Positions 8,903-23,900 of a DNA stretch of 64,000 bases are shown piece by piece. How positions within the stretch are numbered: the stretch's first letter is position 1; each line of letters starts with the position of its first letter. Made by a program: the position numbers and the translations under genes. Source of the stretch: Ignelater luminosus (Eukaryota > Arthropoda > Insecta > Coleoptera > Elateridae); NCBI GenBank assembly GCA_011009095.1, contig VTPC01006056.1, positions 43,221 through 107,220 on the forward strand, given 5' to 3'. Below the pieces are notes generated by a model. That model had not been told where the DNA came from, ran no database searches, and saw only the letters and a list, made by a program, of their open reading frames with translations.

Positions 8903-11900
8903 CTGAAAATCACATTATATAAATTACAATTTTTTATTCTAAATAAAAATATAAAAAAAATTACGATTGTAGTCCTCTTGTCCAGGATTAGGTACAAACA
9001 CACAATTATCAAGATCATTTCTGATACCATCACCATCTATATCTGAGTCACAAGCATCACCTAATCCGTCTTTATCTGTATCTCTTTGATCACTATTAGG
9101 TACTGTAGGGCAATTGTCAACGTCGTCATTTATACCATCCCTGTAATTATAAACATTAAAAAGATATAATATATGAATCTTAACAAAAATGCACATACCC
9201 ATCTTTATCTTTATCATTATCACAAGCATCTCCAACTAAATCACTATCGCTGTCATATTGTTCAGGGTTATAGGCCTTAGGACAGTTATCGCATACATCT
9301 CCAATACCATCTCTGTCTGAATCTTTTTGATTTGGGTTGACAACTTTTGGACAATTATCCTGGCGATTAGGTATACCATCATTGTCCATATCATCATCAC
9401 ATGCATCTCCTAATCCATCTTTATCAATATCTGATTGATCAAAGTTGGGAACAGTTGGACAATTATCACAAGCATCTCCTTGTCTGTCTGGTCCACCAAC
9501 ATCAGTATCAGCTTGATCTGGATTTGCTACTAGTGGACAGTTATCCTATAATTTCATATATAGATTAAAAAGTATGTAAAAGCATGACAACAGATGTAAC
9601 TAACAGGATCATTTGGCACTCTGTCATTATCAGCATCAGGATCACAAGCATCTCCTAGACCATCGCCATCAGCATCTTCTTGTCCAGAGTTGGGTTTGTC
9701 AGGGCAATTATCCTGTAGTAAAAATTATGTTTTAAAATTGTAATTTTTAGTCAGTGTTAATTTGTTAGGTATGAAAATAGTTTGTCATTTTTCTAATGTA
9801 GTTTCGAAAGTTTATTATCTAACTGCTCTAACTAATTGTGTTCATGAACTGAAAGTATATGAAGTGAATGATTACTGTTTTGATGTATCAGTAGGTAGTT
9901 TTATATGCAACCAAAATATATAAACAATAAAAGATTTTTAAAATTTTAAAGTATGCTTAGTTAATGGTTGATCTGTGGTGATGTAAAGGAGGTTAAAAAA
10001 GGTAGAAAGAAATGTCCACGCACCCTTATTGTTAACGCAGTTATTTGTTAATAAGCAAGTTATAAATATACGTACCTTTAAAACTACATTCATGCATATA
10101 CACGTACACACATGCACTAATCACTTCTTGATTATACATACAATGTTTCCAGATATGATCATTATGGAAACATTTTCATTTAGTTTTTGCTTAAAGTATG
10201 AAATTAAAAGACTTCTTCATAGAATCACTAAATGCTGAGTTAAAACAATATATTTAAGTTTTGAAGAACAAGCACAGCGTATGCATTATATGAATAAATT
10301 AGGATGAATGGAAAAGATTATTTGTACTGAAAGAATATTGAAGTTGATGTAGGCATGTTAAATTTTAAAGATAAAGAATGTGCAATGCAGAGAGATAGAT
10401 TTGATAACAGATATAAATTCTTTTCGAGCAATGGTAGTATTAATTTCAGTAAAAGGTTACAACTGGAGTAATATTCTAGACGTTTATGGATGTAAACTGG
10501 ACGTTCACTAGACGTTCTATTTTACTTCATGTTCTGTCCGAATATTTCTGGACGTAAGTTGTACATCAATTTGACGTCCGTTTTTGAATATCGTCCGATG
10601 AACGCTAGTGAACATCCTATTTTGGTTCATGCTGCATCCGAATATTTTTGGATGGATTTTTTCACTGGATGTCTATTGGATAGCCATGTGCAAATACTTC
10701 CAAATTACGTCCAGTAACGGACGTCCATTGAATGTCCAAAGTTGTGATAAATGTAGGTACGTTCTATGAACCAGCCAAAAATTGGACGACCACAGGACGT
10801 CTGTCCGTCGAAATTTGAACGTCCGATGGGGCAGTATAATAACAAATTTGTTATTAGTTTATTATTATTTTGTTATTTACATTAGTTATAATAATACAAA
10901 TTATTAATTTTCATGTGATCAATACACAGCTAATTGTTAAATTGTTATGTAAGCTAACTGTAGTATACCGTTAAGGGCAGGTACCCCAAGCGGCAGGGAG
11001 TCCGTGTCAGCAAGAGATACAGAGGATACCTGCTCATTCGGGTACAGCCAATACTATAAGCTAGTTCACTATTTATGCGAGTGTAGTTATAATATTAAAC
11101 GAATAAATAAACCTTGACCTTAGCAAGTGGTGTTTATTCAAAGTAGAAATATATAACACTAACTGTAAGTTTTGTTTTTGTAACAAGTTCATTTGTATTG
11201 TGTGCGTAAATTTATAATACAAACTGGGTTAGCATTCGACCCGGTTGTTGCTCATATTTGTAGATTGTATTTTCCGCCCTTATAACGTCCCAAGGGCTGT
11301 AATAAATCATTACGGCCCTGTTCCAAACAAAAATAAATTTAGTTTACGGGCGAAAAAATGTTGTACGTCCCACGGGAGTAAGTAATATTACAGTCTCGAC
11401 GTGATTACACTCTCGGCTTCGTTTCGAGCGCAATATTCACGTCTCGACTGTAACAAATTACTTTACTCCCTTGGTACCATCATACTCTTCTAGTAATTTG
11501 TGTTTAAACCACTAAAGTGTTAAAAAAAAACAAGAATTGACGAAAACGAAACGAAGAACTATACCTAATACAAAGCCAACCCACATAGCACCAGGTGTCC
11601 ACTAGACATTTATTTTTGATACAAAATTCTTCCACACACCTATGGACGTAAAAACGTTCAAATAGACACGTTCAATGGATGTACGATAACAAATAACTAG
11701 CTATTGGACGTTCACTCTTAGTAAACACAAGTGTTAGTTTTAGGTGATCTTGAATAAATAATGAGTCACTAGTTTACTAAGAATCAGTTCACCGTAACTA
11801 ATATATCTAAAAATTAACACCATCTTAATGCACTTCTATCCTAAAATCGCATCAAAAGCAATACAAAGCAATGTAAAGCGTTAAAGCGTTGCAGTAGAGG

Positions 11901-14900
11901 CAAGTTAGTTAAAGCATTATTTGCAGAATTAATAAACGTTGCGGATATTAAACTATCATTCGTTGTCTTAGAAAATTGAAATGGAAAGGTATGTAAATAG
12001 TTGAGATATTAAAATAGAAAATTGTAACAATATTAAAACGAAAGAAGGAAAATGAAAATATCCCTGTTGCTGTACTACCATAATGTTATACTTATAAGAT
12101 TTATGGTGCAATAGCATAACCGTACGTAAGGTCTATGCAGAGTCAAAGGTAATATCGTGCTTAAAGCAAAATTATATTCTATATCCAATCAGATGTAGAA
12201 TTAGATTTATTTTGTATGTAATTACATACAGAAATAATTGGTTCGAAATGCCTAAAATTGCTTTTCCTTCTTTCTTTTTTTTTCTTCTTTCTTTGCCTAT
12301 TAATTCATTCATAACAACCATGTAGAATTTTATGAAACTTTCTTCATGCATGTTATTCCACAACTGACTTAATTAACGTTTTCATTTAGACTACAATGTA
12401 TCTAATTACATAGTAGAAAATCTGAAGTGATTTTGATCAACTGTAATATGATATTAAATCCTTGCGTTACGTGAAAATATTCTGTAGGTTTACTATTTCT
12501 CTAATCCAGTTTTTGCTTGTTTTCTTGTTATTAACTCACTCTGAATACTATAACATCTGATGAAACAGAATATTTCAGAAGTGTAAAATAAATGTTTCTG
12601 CGATGTTTGCCACATTATCTGACTCTGATAATAATGAATAACATAAACTACCGTTTTTCTACATTTCTGAGACAGAGGACTAAAATGTTTTCCATATACG
12701 ATAAATTTATATCGTTCTTAATTAAAAATAAGTCATTTAAGTCACACTAAGTTTAATATAAAAGGTATTGATATAAAAAACAAATTTTTAAAAATGATCA
12801 TCTTTTATAAGAATTTGGAAAAATGAAGGATAAACGAGTTCTGCCTTAACAAATAAGAATGGTCCGTTACCTATCAGAAAAACGATCATTTTAAGGATAA
12901 TTTATTCTGAACTAAAGTATCTACATCTTTATGAACAACACTTTTATAACAATTAATGACAGTGTGTTAATTTAAAAATAAAAGAAAAATATTAAATTCA
13001 TACTATTAATTGCTAAATGTTAGATTAACTTTACGTGTGGCGTTTCAAAACGTGCATAATATTTTTGCAATTTACATTTACATTACGCTATATGTAGGTA
13101 AATGTAGTTTTAAAGGTTGTGCTTATTTGTTCCTAATTTATTCTTCCTGTTATTTTTAAGTTTATGAAGTTTTGCTCTTTTTACACGCCATTGTCTTTGT
13201 GTTTGAGAATGATGAACTTTCGTTTGAGAAAATTGTTGAGAATTTACCTTTCTGCATCTTGGATCGTGACATCTTAAGTCATAATCTGGCCATCCGTCAA
13301 TATCCGTATCAGGACCGCACACGACACCATCACCGGCAAAACCTACTTTGCACTTACAACGGAAATTACCATAACCGACATGGTAACATTCTGCGTTTCT
13401 GTCGCAACGAGTTCTTCCATCAGGACACAGGCCTTCTTGACTGCGACATCCTATAGTTTGATTTCCAACATATCCGGAATCACAACGACATGTATACGAT
13501 CCCTTTTATTTACAAAGCAAAAACGAAAACATTTTAATATCAAGAACATAAAAGTCAATCAACAATAAATAAAGTTACCTCGGTGTTTATACAGTGAGAA
13601 TGAGGACCGCATCCACCATACCCTTCAGCGCATTCGTCGATGTCATGACACTGTTGTTTCTTATAGCGTGCATCTTCTATTCCAACGCCTTGTACACTTG
13701 AACCAGTATATCCTGATGGACATTGACCACATCGGTATCCAGGATTTAGATTTATACATTCAACATCAGGGTGGCAAGGTTGTTCCAGATCACACTAGAA
13801 AATAGTGTTTCTATACTAAACAATTGCAAATGCAGCTATTAAACTATAATTTGAGGTCAGTCAGAATTATTGAATATAAAACAAACGTTATGGAGAAACG
13901 CAGGACTGCTACTGCTTACAGTCAAAGCATGTCTCTATGTGAATAACAAATTACTATTGCAATAACTATTATACTCGTATTAAACGATATTATAGACTTA
14001 CCTCATCTATATCACGACAGTTGGTACCGTTACCAGTAAATCCAGCTGGACATCCTGAACACTGATAGAATGGATACACGTCCATTGGGATGCATTGTAC
14101 ACCTACAATTTTGTTTTATTATTTTAATGATAATTCTCGTGGGCTTGCTAGTTTTATGATATCAAAACGTTATCTAGACCTACAATGCTTACAATCTTCT
14201 TGTATACATTAAATGTCTCTTTCAAAAGATATAAAATAGCATAAAATGTGATTTTAATGAAAGATTGAAGAATATTTTAATAGTAAATAAAAACAAATTC
14301 TTGAGTAAGATTATAACGTTAATTATTCAGATTCATTGACAGGCAGCAAAGTGATGCTCTTAGGTATGATAACAACTTAAAACAAAAATAGATTAGTGAT
14401 ATGGAAAAGTGAAAGATGTCTAGTTTAGCAAAAAAAATACTTATTTAAAAAGACAATTCATATTAAATGCCAAGACGTAACAGAGGCAGAAAAAGAAGAC
14501 AAAAACAAGAAGAAAAAAGAAAAAGAAGAATAAGAAGAAAAAAAAGAGAAAGAAAAAGGAAAAGAAGAGCAAGAAAAAGGGGAAGAAAAAGGGAAGTTTT
14601 ACTGGTACAGAATGAAGACGAACAAGAAAATGAAAACATTTCAGAAGAGAAAATAAAGGTATTACCCAACAAAAAAGATATAGAAAAGCAAAGGAAAGGA
14701 ATTTGATAGCACTGGAGTGCTTGATAATGGATGCTAATCAGTAACAACCAACTGGCTAAGACCTAAAGTTAAGAAGAATGAAGTACTAATTTTAAATAGA
14801 AAACTGAATATAAATTAAATTTGCAACCCGTCCTGGAAACAATTCCCGTTTTGCACCACTCTTTAGCTTTACCCGTTAGAATACATAATGTTAATACGCT

Positions 14901-17900
14901 GGATGATATTTTACAGCATATCCATATAGATGTAGTTCTACTTGTTAGTTTATTAGCTACATAAGTCCACTAGAATATTTTTGTTTATTTTGTAACTTTG
15001 AAACTTCTGGATTTTTATTTGAAGTATAACATTTTAAACTCAGTTCTTGGTGTATTATCTTGAATCTTCAGCAGTGACTCACTGTATAATTTGATCTTGT
15101 CTATACTAAAGGCTACTGTATCATTTCTCCTTATAACTAATGCAACGGTGAATAGGTCTAATGATATCAGAACTTACGGTAATATAAATGATTGAACAAG
15201 GAACCAAACTGATCCATAACATCCCTAATGCTAATGAGAATTCTGTACAAATCTTAGTTATAACATCACTGCATATTAATCTTACGTTCTAAATCCAAAA
15301 ATGGGAGACAATTAGGTTAAAAATAACAAAAACGTCATAACAATGTATATATTTACAATTATTAAAAATACAATAGCAATAATCTATGCATTAACATCAT
15401 GCAATGTGTTACAACAAAAAGTTAATAAATTATAAAAATTGAGGCTGTGTTGTAAAAAAGATGTTTAACAACGCCCATAGCACCCTGCAATGCAAACAAT
15501 TATTAAAAAGCAGTTTACATTTTAGTAAGGTTAATGGTAATAATGTTACATGAATGTTTTTAAGCGCCAAGCATTACAATTAGTTTGTACAATATTGTAA
15601 GACTATATACATTGTAATACACATAAATTGATCTTTTACATGTGTAATTTACAATTGCTCAAGGCCTTTTGATTTCTCCTAGCAAAGTAAAATTGAACCA
15701 GCAAACATTTTCTGTATTGGTAGCTTTTTTCATAATAATTATTATTACAAATAAAATTAGTATTAGAACATCAAAAATACAACTGCAAATTATAAAACAA
15801 ATATCAATTAATTTAATTCTGACTGAAGATACGGCATGAGAACCTTTATGATCTGTAATCTTTTACATTACTTACCAGGATGGCAAGGATTATATTCGCA
15901 TCCGCTGCGTTTTACACACTGTTCCCCATTTCCTTCATATCCAGAGGGACAAGAACCGCATTCGTAACCATTTTCTGTATCTCTGCATGGTACCCCTGGG
16001 TAACAAGGCCGATCTCTACATGTTCTGACTCGCTGGCAATCATAACCGTTCCCTATATGTCCATAAGGACAAGGTCCACATTTTGGTCCTGATACTGTAT
16101 CTTGGCATTGTACTCCTGGATAGCAATTAGGTGGATGAGTAGCACAAGAAGGTGATCGAACTATTTCTTGTTTTTGGCAAATATCACAGCTTTCTAAAAT
16201 CTGACGCAATCTGTCAATTACGTTGTGTTGCTCTCGTACTGTATGTGTCAGTGTGTTTACAGCTTTTATAAGAGCGTTTAAAGCATCTAATATACTATCT
16301 GAAAAAAAAACACAAATAGATAAATGATAAATTAATGATAAATAGATGTACTTACTTGTGCTAAGATCCGCGACACTGGGAATATCACCTCTGTAAGGGT
16401 AATCTTCAGATTGGATTGCTTGAACATTTGGGTCATTTTCTAAACTGTTGTCATCAAGAACATCGTCGAAACTTGGATTAAGATTTGGTTCTGTAGGTAA
16501 AGATGATGTTGGGCAATTGCTTCTACTTAAAACTTTTCTTAGGCTTTGTTTACCATAAACTTCCATTGTATATTTTCTTTCCCTAAACTACAAAAAAAGA
16601 ATTTTTAATGCTCATCACCCCAATCTCAAATAAAAAAATTAAAAGGCGTGTATGATCACAAACATTTGATTCTATAATACAAAATAACTTGACCTGCATT
16701 ATCATATCGACCAAAATGAGAAGCAAAAAAAGAAAAAATCTTGCAACAAATATCTAGTTAGAATCTTCAAATTTTATTTTGATCTAATACCTTTTGGTTA
16801 AAGAAACTACTAATAATGTTGATAATATTCAGATAATTGTTCATGTATTATCGTCGGTTTTAGAAGTGCATGGTTTTTACAAATCATTTGCAACACTCGT
16901 TGATATACCATCAAAAGCTATTAAGTTTTCCACAAACACTAAACGTATCATTTGATTAGGTCTCAGAATGCTAAAATTGATGCCTTTCTAGTTTAAAGTT
17001 ACTGATTTCAAACAAAGAAACGACGAAGATTAATACACATTCTCTTTTCTAACTTATACAGCCCGAGATTCGTCAAATCAAGTTTCTCCGCTTGTAATCA
17101 ATATCAAACATTCAAAATGATCACTTTTAAATTGAAGTCAAAGATCGCAGTGCTGAATGACATACAACTAAGGTAATCACTTATTCAGAACTGAATATAA
17201 ATCTTTAAGCAATAGAATCCTGGAGAAAAAGAAGGATAAAGGCTTTCATAATACTGTAAGTATTTTTTGTTGCATGAATAATTGACGTCTGGTATTACTA
17301 AAAGATAAGTAAGAAATTCCAAACAAGACTAAGTGCCGAAAAGTTGTTAACGTCTTAAGAGCAGTTCTTTTCCAGATCTTCATAAAGCTATAGACCAGCC
17401 AGAAACAACATTATAATTTAATTAGTTAGTTTAAAAATCCGTCTTTGTAAGTAAAATTATCTTCTCATGACTGTTATGACAGAAATATAAGAACAAGGAG
17501 TCATATGAGAATCTTGAGGGGCTGAATTTTAAGAATTGGGTATTCTTCAAGAATTAATCTTTTGGGTTTTGCTCAAATTATAAAAGGCCTAATGTGTCAC
17601 TTTAAAAGAATATCTAGAGAAAAAGGTTAATTTTTTATCAAGATCTGACACTTAGTGCCTGAAAGCTCCCACAAAATTCTTGTTCGGTTGACTTTGTTTT
17701 AATACTAACCTCTTTGAGTAATAACATATTCTCAAGTTGATGATATAGTCAAGTGTGTGGTTAAGAATGTCCTTTTCTCCTCAACAATTAAAAATGTCGT
17801 TCTTGAGAAAAGCCTTTTACGTATATCTGTACCGAGTAGAAAATTTGTTTAGTTAGGGTTCAAGAAAAAGAATCTTGAAAAACAAAAGCATTTTAGGTAG

Positions 17901-20900
17901 TTGAAAAAAGAATTGGAGATGACAAAACGATGTGTAGCAATCTCCCATTAATTCTTTCAATATTTTACATCCAACTTTACTTCATCACATGTTTACAATT
18001 CTCCCGTTAACTCTTCAGCACCTATGCAAAGTTGTGACCAGTACTGAATAAAAGTACTGGAAATAACCACTATCCAGTATCAAACAATTAATATTTTACT
18101 TGCAGTATAAAGTACCAGTACTTTTCAGTAGTACTTGAAATATTCAGTAAAGTACTGGAAATCAAAACTTTTAATATCAGTATCAACTAAATACTTTTTA
18201 AATTACTTTTAGTATTAGTGACTAAATATTTAAGAGTACGTTTAAGAATTGGCAGTAGTTTCAAGTAGATTTGGCAAAGGCCATATGCTTTTAAAGGCGA
18301 CAACATATGACCTGACTGTCTATGAAACTCGCAACACTCCCACATACGAAGTAGGAACAAAAAATCAATTGTTGACCTAACACTCGCTTCCCCAGCAATG
18401 CTGAACTTGATCAACAGCTGTTGTGTAGAAGAGGACAAGACAATGAGTGATCATAGATATATTGCTGTAAGGATAAATGCAAGTAGGTGTAGGACCCATA
18501 CACCAATATCAAAAAGGTAGAGCTATTACGAAAAATATGAAGAAAAAGTAACAGCGAAAATACTCAACAGATTGGCTACAAACACGCCAACAAACCACGT
18601 AGAACTAATTAGCTACACTAAGAAGATATGCGAAAACACATTACAAAAGAATAAACTAAGAAAACAAAAACCTGCCTATTGGTGGAATAAGACGATTGCG
18701 AAAGCAAGGAAAATATGTATTGCAAAGAGGTGCGAGCTGACTTGGAAAAGAAGGAGACAAGGCCAACAAGAGGAAAAATATAACAAGCAGCAAAAACAAG
18801 ACCAATACCGATCTGCTAGAAAAAAACTAAAAATAGAGACTGAGCGATCGAGAGAAAATCACTGCAAGCGCATTTGCCGTGAAATCGACTCAGATCTGTG
18901 GGGTATGGGATACAAAATAGCGATCAGACATCTAAAGACTAAGCTGCAGGGCAAGATCCCACCGCCCAAAATGACGGCAGTATGCAATAAGTTATTCCTA
19001 AAGCATGAAGATGCTACATGGAATCGGCAAGGGAACATGGAAATGGTAGGAATCGCAACGGAAGAAGTTGAAGAAGTGGGGACAAAATAAGAAGCAAAAA
19101 GGCTGGGGAGGTCATCAAACTAATCGCCAAGGAAAAACCCCAACTACTAAGGAACGTGCTAAACAAATTGCTGGAAAGAGGCTCTTTCTATGTAGAATGG
19201 AAAGCTCATATTAATTCCAAAAAATAATAATACAGGACGAAGAACAGACATATAGGCTACTATGTCTACTGAACGTGACAGAAAAACTGTATGAACATAG
19301 AATTAAAGCAAGGCTAGAAAAAGAACTAGAGCAGAAGGGAGACCTTTCAAACAGACAATTTGGATTTCGAAAAGGAAAATTAACAATAGACGCAAGAAGA
19401 GAAGTGTTCAATACAGCCATCACAGCTAAGACAGGAACCAGACACCCAAGAAATCTCTGTGTGCTGGTCACTGTAGACGTCAGAAATGCTTTTAACTCTG
19501 CCAAGTGGGAGAGAATTATTGCAGAACTCGAAAGGCTCGAGATTTTCCAATACTTAATAAATTCAGTAAAAAGCTATCTATATAATCTTTGAAGACTGTG
19601 AGGGCAAAAGAGAGGACCGACAAATAAACAGTGGAGTCCCACATGGATCAGTACTGGGGCCACTTGTCTGGAACATCTTATATGATAGCGTCTTAAAAAC
19701 TCCAGTACCAGAAGGAGTGTCGCTATATGCCTTCGCGGACGACCTGGTGGTAATAGTGACCGTCAAGAAAGCGAACGAATTACAAACAAAAACAAATGGT
19801 ACGCTAGAGGCAGTAAACAGATGGACGAACAACAACAAATTAGAAGTGGCCCCAGAAAAAACGGAGGTAGTGAGTACTCTTCAGTGGAAGACGGGTGGTT
19901 GCACCAATTAGCATAAACATAAGGGATAAAAGCATTAAGAGAAAAATTAAATATCTAGGCGTGATGCTAGATAAAAACCTCAGCATGTACGACAAACCAC
20001 CATCAAAGCATAGTAAGTAAATTCTTGCCTCAGTGGCACACTCCAGAATGCTATGTGCAGCACCGGTGTAGCCCAACGGAATTCAAATAGCCAAAAACTG
20101 CAGCATGCTACAGAAAGTACAAAGAAAGCTAGCCACAAAAGTGAGTGGAGCGTATCGCATTGTATCAAGAGAATCCCTTCTAGCAATTGCAAGACTAATA
20201 CTAATCCAATTACTGGTCAAAAAGCAGAAAGAACTGCACAGCTAGACCTAAACAACAGAAACAGAAAAGAAGCCCGAACGCTGACGATGACAAAATGGCA
20301 ACTGAAATGGGAGCAAAACAAAAATAAAGAAAAATGAACTAAAAAATTAATTCCCAACATTGAAAGGTGGGTGAATCGGAAACATGACGAAATAGAGTTC
20401 TATGTAACCCAAGTACTAACAGGCCATGGCAGTTTTAATGTTTATCTGAACGCCATAAAAAGGTTGAAACAGACGAATGCAAATTCTGCAAACATAGCCC
20501 AGATGATGTAGACCATGCTATCTACGAATGCAACAAAAGGCCGAGAACTCAGTCAAATCCAAACAGACATTGAAGAACAGCTAATACCAGAAAACACCAC
20601 CGGGAAAATGCTAGAAAGCAAAAACAAATGAGACCTAATATCCGGATTTCTGAAAGATGTTATGGCGACACGAATGAAGATGGAACGAGAAGCGGAAGAA
20701 ATAGAAGAAATGGAAATGTAGATACCCCATAACAGTAACACGCCACAGATGCACAGATGCAACACCAGTGGGTCTTCCTGTGCACCAATGCACTTGGCAA
20801 GGGAGGAGGTTTCAGTCCTTAGGGTACTGAGACACATTCTCAGTACGACGTACGGGCGCTGCGGTATCCACGAGGATTTCCCCCTTCCCTCGAAAAAAAG

Positions 20901-23900
20901 GTAGTTTTAAGTAGATTTTTGTCCATAATTTGTGAACAGTAAAATAGTTTGTTTTGCTGTCTGCGGTGAAGCTGTAGCTTAAATCAAAAAGAATAATTCT
21001 GCTTATATACTTACGCTTTGGGTTTTAGCAAAAATGATTTTAATGTATATTACGATGGCATCGAAAACGACAAAAGTTTGCTGTGATTAAGTGCGCAGCA
21101 TTTAGGGACTAGAGATAGGAGCGCTGTGTTTAGAAACTATCAGCCTATCTACTCGTTCACATTTGGTCAAAGTCGAACCTATAAACGGCTATCAGTAGAG
21201 AGTTACCATTGCATTTTCCAAAGATATTTAAATGGCACCCGCAGGATTCATTCTACCCAGGGATATGTTTACAGAACCAGTAAAACAAACTTTTCATTTT
21301 TATATATATAGTCGTTAGAAGTGACAGAATATTAAGCCAAATCCAAGTGTAAAAATTCGTTTCTTGATAAGGAGAATAGATAAACGATTAAGTACCAGTA
21401 CTTTGTAGACATAATACTGGAAATTCCTGTATCAGTACAGCAATTTTAAAATACTGAAGTAATCTACTTAAAGTATCTACATTACTGATTAAGTACAATA
21501 TTTGCAGTACATTTTGGCATTGAGTACTTCAATTCCATTTACAGTACTTTTTAAGTATCTAGTAGTACTTGTTAACAATTTTAGAAAACGAGTACCAATA
21601 TCAGTACTTTGTAGACATAATATTGAAAATCCCAGTACCAGTACAGCAATTTTAAAAGTAGTGGGAGTAAAGTACCTAAAGTACCCAAATTACTTATTGT
21701 CATTGTAATATTTGCAGTACATTCTTGTACTGAGTATCTCAACTCTGTATGTATGGCTTTTGATAAAAATTTTTTACTAATTCATATACCGCTTTTCAGA
21801 ATAAGTTGATAAAGCCTGAAAAACTGAATATCTGAAGTATCCAGTATCTGGAAGGTGGGTATTGGAATCTCAGTATTGTTACAAGAAAAGTTAGGTTTTG
21901 CATGTTTGGAATTCTACTTCATTTTCTGAAAAATTACTTGATCTGTACATTACAATTTGCATTATTTTGTGTTTAATACTTTCCTTTTTTTATTTTCAAA
22001 GCAAACTACTTAAAATAACTGTCAACTTATTCTAATATTTATCTCCAACTTGTTTCGCTATTTAGGAACAATAACATTTAAAAAAATAATCATTGTTTAC
22101 GATTATTGTCAAAATCACCATGTCCATCGCTGAATGCAAATCTGCTCTTTTTGTCTTTACAAAAATTAAATTTCCTAACACACTATAATAACTATTATTA
22201 TTATAGAAATAGTAATCAGGCAGTCATTGTTAGTAATATCCTTATTTGTATGGTGTAAAGAAACAGGTATAAACATGAACAAAAACAAGTTAACTATTTA
22301 TGAAGAAACTTTGTGTTATTTGAATATTTATTGTGCTAGTGGGCGCACGCTCATTCATAGACGCGCGTAAAGAAAAGGAAACTAGTCTATGATTTACTCC
22401 TACTCGTAACCTTAACCACTTTCCACACTTTAATGGGATAATATAAAATGTGCTATAGATAATAATTGATGTCTTCTGCTTGTTATATAACTTGCACGGC
22501 CAATAAATTTTATAATTTAATTTGTATATCTTTAATAAAGGAAGTTGCTTCTATTCTTGTATTTCAAATCTTTTTTATACTGTTAAGTGTTATCAAATTA
22601 GTTATGCAACCTTTGAAGACGAAAAAGAAAGTGCACCAATTAGCGTAAAACGCCTACGATACACGCTTTAATGAGAAAAAGGGAAGGACAGGAAGTAATT
22701 AATTTTTCACAAACAAAAACTAGGTTTTTCTTCGATTTTTTGACCTTAGACCTATTAATGGAGAATGCGGATACGCACACGCATTATGCACCTACATGTT
22801 ATGAATGAAAGAATTAACCTAAATTTATATTTGGTTAACAGTTTCAACATAATCACTACGCGTTTTTGTTAGATTAATGACTTAAAAATTGAATCGATTA
22901 ATCTTTTGTTTCTCTAGTTTACATTAATACCCAGAAAATATTTTGTTTTAATTTTAGAGATTGCATGTTGAATGTTAAATTCATCTCTTGGTGTAATTGC
23001 TTTTGTTGTGTAGATGAATCATGAACTTGTCAAAAAAACCACAAAACACACACTCACCCACGCATCAATCCTTTCTTTTGTCTTAATGTAGTTATTAAAT
23101 CAGTGATGTAAATCCTGAAAAAATAGCTTATTACATGTAGATTATAGAAGCTAAATACATATACACCATCCGCTTTGTTAGAATTAGTCTTTACTTGATC
23201 CAATGATACTATTAAAAAAATCATAATATGAATAGTCGATTCGATACCTAACAAATCTCATCTGAGCCCCACAAGCAAAGTTTATGACTTTCTTAAGCTG
23301 TGGCAACAAAAGTTTTGACCTTAAGAAATAAATACTAAACTTTTTTTGTCTAACGTACCAGAGTCTGTATACCAAGATGGCGGCTCATTATCATTAAGGT
23401 CTCTGGCAAAAGCAAGTCACCAATCAGATTGCACATTATGCGACGTTTATGTCATTATTTCTGCTTTCATTCACATGTTTAATGATTGGGAACCATCAAA
23501 AACCCAGATTTGCCCTACCGAACAAAGTAGTAAAATAGTTAATGTAGGTATTGCTACGATACCGAGAAACTTTTATGTATCCAACCAGTAACAGAATTAA
23601 AGCCTTTGAGAATGGATTTTTCATAAGAAACTCGTTCAAGAGTAAAGGATCTCTGAATAAGTACGGTAACTAAAATTAGAACGCTCAATATATTCACAAA
23701 ATTAGAAGTAACACATGGGCTGAAAAGTCCCAGGGCTAACAAAAAAAACACTGTTTTTTTTGTTCATAATTAGCTTTATTCATCAACGTAATTTCCATCA
23801 AGAACAACGCAATCATTCCAGCGCCGCTCTAACATTTCAATACCACTTTTGTAGAACGATTTATCTTTTGCCTCAAAATAGGACTCAGTTTCAGCGATAA

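Larger units (their letters stand above)
9713..13247 (-). other. thrombospondin intron 8 with nested repeats
   Basis: A 3.5-kb intron. It contains the GGACGT-rich repeat (10440-10830 and probably 11590-11700), a solo LTR (10959-11158) and a hairpin repeat (11374-11470), each listed separately. 11700-13247 is AT-rich with no feature recognised. Confidence 0.8.

Noticed and set aside
14463..14747. Overlapping Arg/Lys-rich (plus) and Leu/Phe-rich (minus) reading frames
   Set aside because: Both arise from one polypurine tract inside a thrombospondin intron; no domain or start context.
16299..16355. Continuous open frame linking thrombospondin exons 4 and 5
   Set aside because: The 57 bases encode a hydrophobic stretch unlike the family, start with gtaagtac and end with ttttcag; this is a short in-frame intron.
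15868..16566. ATG at 16566 as a gene start
   Set aside because: It is an internal Met of thrombospondin exon 4, which begins at 16587 after a strong acceptor.
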